Translations under genes and position numbers: made by a program | Shown here: positions 60,923 to 64,000 of the stretch, in pieces | Layout: each line of letters starts with the position of its first letter | How positions within the stretch are numbered: position 1 is the stretch's first letter | Notes under the pieces: model-generated | The model's input: the letters and a program-made list of their open reading frames with translations, nothing else | Databases searched by the model: none | What the model was told of the DNA's origin: nothing | Assembly (NCBI GenBank): GCA_963727845.1 | Contig: CAVSHI010000002.1 | Span: forward strand, 992,001-1,056,000 | DNA length: 64,000 nt | Direction: 5' to 3' | From: JBEKTW01 sp963727845 | Lineage (GTDB): Bacteria; Bacteroidota; Ignavibacteria; UBA10030; SZUA-254

Positions 60923-61993
60923 CTATGCAAAATACGCAAGTACGATTGACGCGAAGAGATACGCGAGCAGCGCAATCCCGGTCAGGTGCAAAATCTTGCC
61001 CGTTCGCCCCGTGTTTAATTCTCTGTCAATAAAGGGAACAACGATGAGACCGACCCCCAGTGTTGCAGTTAGGACATTTACGATCATTTCTCCATCGAGG
61101 TTGAATATCCTCGCCGGGACAATCCTCAGAGTCTCGAACAATGGCAGGAAATACCATGATGGTTTGATTCCTGCGGGAGCAGATGCCAGTACATCTGCTT
61201 TGATACCTAAGGCGAACGGGAAAAACATTGCCAGGGATATCAATATTGCAAGACCTGCGATCCATGCCAGGGCTTCCCGATAAAGGTAATTCGGAAAGAA
61301 AGGAATCCCGGGATGGTTCGTCTTAACACCATTCGGCACACTCGATCCGTGAATCTGATTCAAGATTAGGTGAATGGAGATAAGTAACAAAGTTAAAAGC
61401 GGTAATATCGTTACATGTAAAGCAAATAGCCGCTTCAAAGTGTCTTCACCAACGAATTCACCGCCCCTCAGTAGCCTTACGACCAGCTCACCCACCAACG
61501 GCGTACTGCGCGGGATCTCAGTCCCTATCTGCGTGGCAAAATACGCGGTGCCATCCCACGGGAGCAGGAATCCCGTAAACGCAAACCCGAAAAGGAGAAA
61601 TAGTTGAAGAACTCCGCTCACCCACATCAACTCTCGCGGTTTGCGGTAAGATCTTAAGAAGAACGTGCTCGACATGTGAATCAAGACGCTTCCAATCATG
61701 AGATGAGCCGACCAGGCATGAATGGAACGAAGAAGCCACCCGTAGGGCACGTCGTTGATGATAAAACGCAGGCTTTCATTGGCCGTATTTGGCGTGGGGC
61801 TGTAATAGATCAAGAGCAAAATCCCCGATAGCAGCTGGATCCCGAAGAAAAAAAACGACAACCCTCCGAATAAATACCAAAATGAATGCTTATGCCGCGG
61901 GACAGTCTTTCGGGAAAAGAATTCAATCGCCGCAGAAAGGTGCATTCGGTCATCAAGCCAGGTTTTAACTTTTGATACCGCGGTATTTACCAT
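60923..61993 (-). CDS. Cytochrome b of a Rieske/cytochrome b complex
   Basis: Membrane subunit that binds two b hemes and oxidises quinol. The 356-residue protein joins the b6-like N-terminal part and a shorter three-helix C-terminal part. Heme-ligand histidines are seen in SIHAWSAHLMIGSVLIHMS and in FALHVTILPLLTLLLISIHL. The second pair is separated by 14 residues, as in b6-type proteins (13 in mitochondrial bc1). The Qo-site motif reads PSWY instead of PEWY (KPSWYFLPLFETLR). It lies 36 bp after the Rieske gene. Confidence 0.9.
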   Translation of the reverse strand: MVNTAVSKVKTWLDDRMHLSAAIEFFSRKTVPRHKHSFWYLFGGLSFFFFGIQLLSGILLLIYYSPTPNTANESLRFIINDVPYGWLLRSIHAWSAHLMIGSVLIHMSSTFFLRSYRKPRELMWVSGVLQLFLLFGFAFTGFLLPWDGTAYFATQIGTEIPRSTPLVGELVVRLLRGGEFVGEDTLKRLFALHVTILPLLTLLLISIHLILNQIHGSSVPNGVKTNHPGIPFFPNYLYREALAWIAGLAILISLAMFFPFALGIKADVLASAPAGIKPSWYFLPLFETLRIVPARIFNLDGEMIVNVLTATLGVGLIVVPFIDRELNTGRTGKILHLTGIALLAYLFASIVLAYFA

Positions 61994-62029
61994 GACATGA
62001 ATCGAGTTATTTTCTTGAATGCACAGCCA

Positions 62030-62464
62030 TTAAAGCTCGGATATAAAGATGTTTCCATCCTTAACCACGACCCTTAATGATTGTAACGGCAATGGAGCCG
62101 GACCGGAAATGTTTTTACCATTCAGGTCGAAAATGCTTCCATGGCAGTTACAATGAAACCTATGGTCTTCGGAGCCATACTGGACTGTGCAACCAAGATG
62201 AGTGCAAATAGCCGAGAATGCCTTATACTGGTCATGCTCCGTATGGATGAGCACTACCGGCCTCTTGTTGAACTTGACGATCTTTGCGGCGTTTGCAGGT
62301 ACATCCGTCAGGCTCGCAACACGCATCTCATCGAGGAATCGCTCCCGAATCCTGGGAGGCAAAACATATTCAAAGATTCCATACATCAACGGAAGGCAAC
62401 TTACGATAAACCAAGCTCCCAGGGCCTGCGACAAGAAGTTCCTTCGAGATGATTTCTTATTCAC
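62030..62464 (-). CDS. Rieske iron-sulfur protein, start altered by an IS insertion
   Basis: [2Fe-2S] subunit that passes electrons from quinol to cytochrome c. The product has a twin-arginine-like N-terminus (NKKSSRRNFLSQALGAWFIV), a TM anchor and the cluster boxes CTHLGC and CNCHGSIF. The IS at 62464-63621 separates it from its native first codons. The old ATG is still visible at 63635-63633 (ATG GAT TTG, next AAT AAG). At the junction, a G from the IS end and TG from the target site form GTG 62464-62462, which can serve as a new start. The present length from that GTG is 144 residues, versus 147 before. Confidence 0.88.
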   Translation of the reverse strand: MNKKSSRRNFLSQALGAWFIVSCLPLMYGIFEYVLPPRIRERFLDEMRVASLTDVPANAAKIVKFNKRPVVLIHTEHDQYKAFSAICTHLGCTVQYGSEDHRFHCNCHGSIFDLNGKNISGPAPLPLQSLRVVVKDGNIFISEL

Positions 62465-63628
62465 TGATGTTACGCAGAAATGAAAAAAAGTGGTACATTG
62501 GGTGGACCGATGAAAGGACGAACCCAATGGACAAATCGATGCTTGATCTCTACAGCGACTACCTGCTCAGTTCCTTTGGTCAGACACCGGCGACCCGATT
62601 GTCGAACATTCTGCATGGAGCTATCAGTCATGATAGTATTACTCGATTTTTGTCAGAAAATATCCCCAAGTCGAAAGACCTATGGCAGATTGTGAAACGA
62701 TACGTGCGTGAAATCCAGTCGGCAGATGGTGTCATGACGGTTGATGATAGTATTGAGGAAAAGCCATACACAGACGAGAATGATATTGTCTGTTGGCATT
62801 ATGACCATGCTCGGGGATGTCAGACCAAAGGGATTAATTTCATGACGGTGTTGTACAGCAGCAATGAGGTGTCCTTGCCCGTAGGCTTTCAGATTGTTGC
62901 GAAGACCGAAACCTATGTAGAGGTGACAACCAAGAAGGAAAACCGTCGTAGTCCCGTCTCCAAGAATACCTATTACCAACGCTTGCTCGAAGCATGCGTG
63001 AGAAATGCCATTCCCTTTCGCTACGTCATCAACGATGTTTGGTACGGATCTGCCGAAAACATGATGTTTGTGAGACATACGCTCAAGAAACACTTTGTCA
63101 TGCCGTTGAAGAGCAATCGGAAGATTGCACTGTCCAAAACCGACAAACGGCAGGGCAAGTACCAAGTGGTCGACACACTGGTGTTCAAGAAGGACAATAC
63201 CGTACAGGAAGTCTACCTTGAAGGCGTTGACTTCCCGTTGCTGCTCACCAAGCAAGTCTTCGTAAACGATGACAAGAGCACAGGTATTCTGTACTTGGTC
63301 ACCAGCGATACGACGCTCACTTTCGAGCGTATCACGACACTCTATCGCACACGATGGCATGTCGAGGAATATCATAAATCATTAAAGCAGAATGCATCAC
63401 TGGAAAAATCTCCAACTCGTACCGTCACGACACAAACCACGCATTTCTTTGCTGCACTCTGTGCATACACAAAATTGGAGATGCTCAAGGTATCGACCCA
63501 CATGAATCATTCAGCCCTGAAGCTGAATATTTACATGCAGGCGCTCATGACTGCCTATGAGCAACTGCGATCCCTGCAGCCCGTTCGATTTTCCAAAAAT
63601 GTCCTGTTTGCGTAACATCAGTTATTCA
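62457..63628. mobile_element. Complete IS element with 13-bp ends and a 7-bp target duplication
   Basis: The element spans 62464-63621 (1158 bp). Its ends are CTGATGTTACGCA (62464-62476) and TGCGTAACATCAG (63609-63621), perfect inverted repeats. TTATTCA flanks it on both sides (62457-62463 and 63622-63628) as a direct target duplication. It carries one transposase gene on the + strand, whose stop codon lies within the right end. The intact ends and duplication suggest a recent insertion. Confidence 0.95.
62527..63615 (+). CDS. DDE transposase of the IS4 superfamily (IS701-like)
   Basis: The 362-residue protein has the first Asp in MTVDDSIEEKPYTDEN and the second in YVINDVWYGSAENMMF. The IS4-type Y-(2)-R-(3)-E-(6)-K signature is YRTRWHVEEYHKSLK. 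The N-terminal domain includes SISHDSITRFLSE-like residues. A start at ATG 62527 is preceded by AAAGGAC; the open frame begins earlier inside the left end. IS701 and related groups share the DDSIxEKPYT segment; the exact family needs a database search. Confidence 0.9.
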   Translation: MDKSMLDLYSDYLLSSFGQTPATRLSNILHGAISHDSITRFLSENIPKSKDLWQIVKRYVREIQSADGVMTVDDSIEEKPYTDENDIVCWHYDHARGCQTKGINFMTVLYSSNEVSLPVGFQIVAKTETYVEVTTKKENRRSPVSKNTYYQRLLEACVRNAIPFRYVINDVWYGSAENMMFVRHTLKKHFVMPLKSNRKIALSKTDKRQGKYQVVDTLVFKKDNTVQEVYLEGVDFPLLLTKQVFVNDDKSTGILYLVTSDTTLTFERITTLYRTRWHVEEYHKSLKQNASLEKSPTRTVTTQTTHFFAALCAYTKLEMLKVSTHMNHSALKLNIYMQALMTAYEQLRSLQPVRFSKNVLFA

Positions 63629-63644
63629 AATCCATGATTGATTC

Positions 63645-64000
63645 TCAAACAACGATTCTCCCAATGGATACGTCATATTTCAAACGGCCGGAGAACACCT
63701 GCCTGGCACTTCCTGTCAGAACAACGTCCGATACCCTCTCCCCTTTCATGCGAAACGAAACAGTCAGCACTTCCCCGCTCCTCGTTTTAACCGCAATCGG
63801 AGATCTCATGCCAAATCTTTGTGCTGAAACCACGGCCGATGCCACTGCCCCTGTGCCACACGCCAGGGTCTCATTTTCCACTCCGCGTTCATACGTACGC
63901 ATCGAAATAGTGTCATCGTCTATCAACTCTACGAAATCCACATTAGTTCCCCCTGGAGCAAACTGCCTGTGGGACCGAACGTGCCGGCCAATGTCGTTGA
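63645..64000 (-). CDS. dapF: Diaminopimelate epimerase, C-terminal part (runs off the window)
   Basis: Converts LL- to meso-diaminopimelate for lysine and peptidoglycan. The visible 117 residues include HRQFAPGGTNVDFVEL, the C-terminal active-site segment ERGVENETLACGTGAVASAV with its catalytic Cys, and the final KTRSGEVLTVSF strand. The N-terminal half lies beyond 64000. Its stop is 9 bp from the old Rieske ATG, so before the IS insertion dapF and the Rieske-cytochrome b genes probably formed one operon. Confidence 0.93.
   Translation of the reverse strand, partial: NDIGRHVRSHRQFAPGGTNVDFVELIDDDTISMRTYERGVENETLACGTGAVASAVVSAQRFGMRSPIAVKTRSGEVLTVSFRMKGERVSDVVLTGSARQVFSGRLKYDVSIGRIVV

Overview
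The window looks like chromosomal DNA of a free-living Gram-negative bacterium with moderate G+C content. Outer-membrane assembly (BamD), a tripartite Cus-type efflux pump, many lipoproteins and an outer-membrane barrel point to two membranes. A BshB1-type deacetylase, the gene mix and several families of palindromic intergenic repeats fit the Bacteroidota/Chlorobi/Ignavibacteria (FCB) group. That placement is an inference from gene content, not a phylogenetic result.

Layout. 1-526: repeats and a strong nested hairpin with a T-tract. 527-9935 (+): aconitase, HtpX protease, glutamate dehydrogenase family enzyme, an unknown anchored protein, BamD, an acyl-CoA thioesterase and a secreted FG-GAP/VCBS propeller protein. 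9955-14460 (+): cytochrome c maturation genes ccmA, ccmB, ccmC, ccmF without ccmE or ccmD. 14510-25181 (-): a copper/heavy-metal island with a YHS-HMA-CopA ATPase, an HMA lipoprotein, a DUF2318 protein, two small exported Cys-rich proteins and CusA/CusB/CusC. 25462-27226 (-): small accessory genes, including a restriction-nuclease-fold protein and a possible nucleotidyltransferase. 27399-36959: bshB1 (-), then xseA, xseB, dxs, an oxidoreductase, a SAM hydrolase-type protein, ribD, ribE, an unknown gene and secG (+). 36960-38781: repeats, tRNA-Lys and one small gene. 38782-41827 (+): YgfZ-like protein, SDR, enoyl-CoA hydratase and apt. 42066-44941: divergent trpB2 (-) and tnaA (+). 44954-46385 (+): Yip1-like protein, small zinc protease, small alpha/beta protein. 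46448-54112 (-): M28 peptidase, lipoprotein, PD40 protein, and a metal ABC importer set with an unusual HEAT-fused permease, a binding protein, an outer-membrane barrel and a small Cys/His protein. 54266-60154 (+): SDR fragment, YqeY, CvpA, MutS2, PurL. 60729-64000 (-): a small membrane protein, cytochrome b, a Rieske protein whose first codons are split by an IS element, and the end of dapF.

The window holds two metal-handling blocks: an efflux/detoxification island (CopA plus Cus pump plus Cys-rich exported proteins) and an import operon. It also holds pieces of a c-type cytochrome respiratory chain: Ccm proteins that make holocytochromes and a Rieske/cytochrome b complex that would reduce them.

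Six genes (bamD, ccmC, cusB, bshB1, xseA, xseB) each carry one single-base indel. Several are housekeeping genes and most of the indels lie in short homopolymers, so uncorrected sequencing or assembly errors are the simplest explanation. One of these indels creates a false XseB-Dxs fusion. The best leads for new biology are the HEAT-fused metal permease operon, the 59-residue protein next to a cytochrome b with a PSWY motif, the IS insertion that rewrites the Rieske start, the Ser-rich insertion in CusA, and the structured region at 41.85-42.06 kb.
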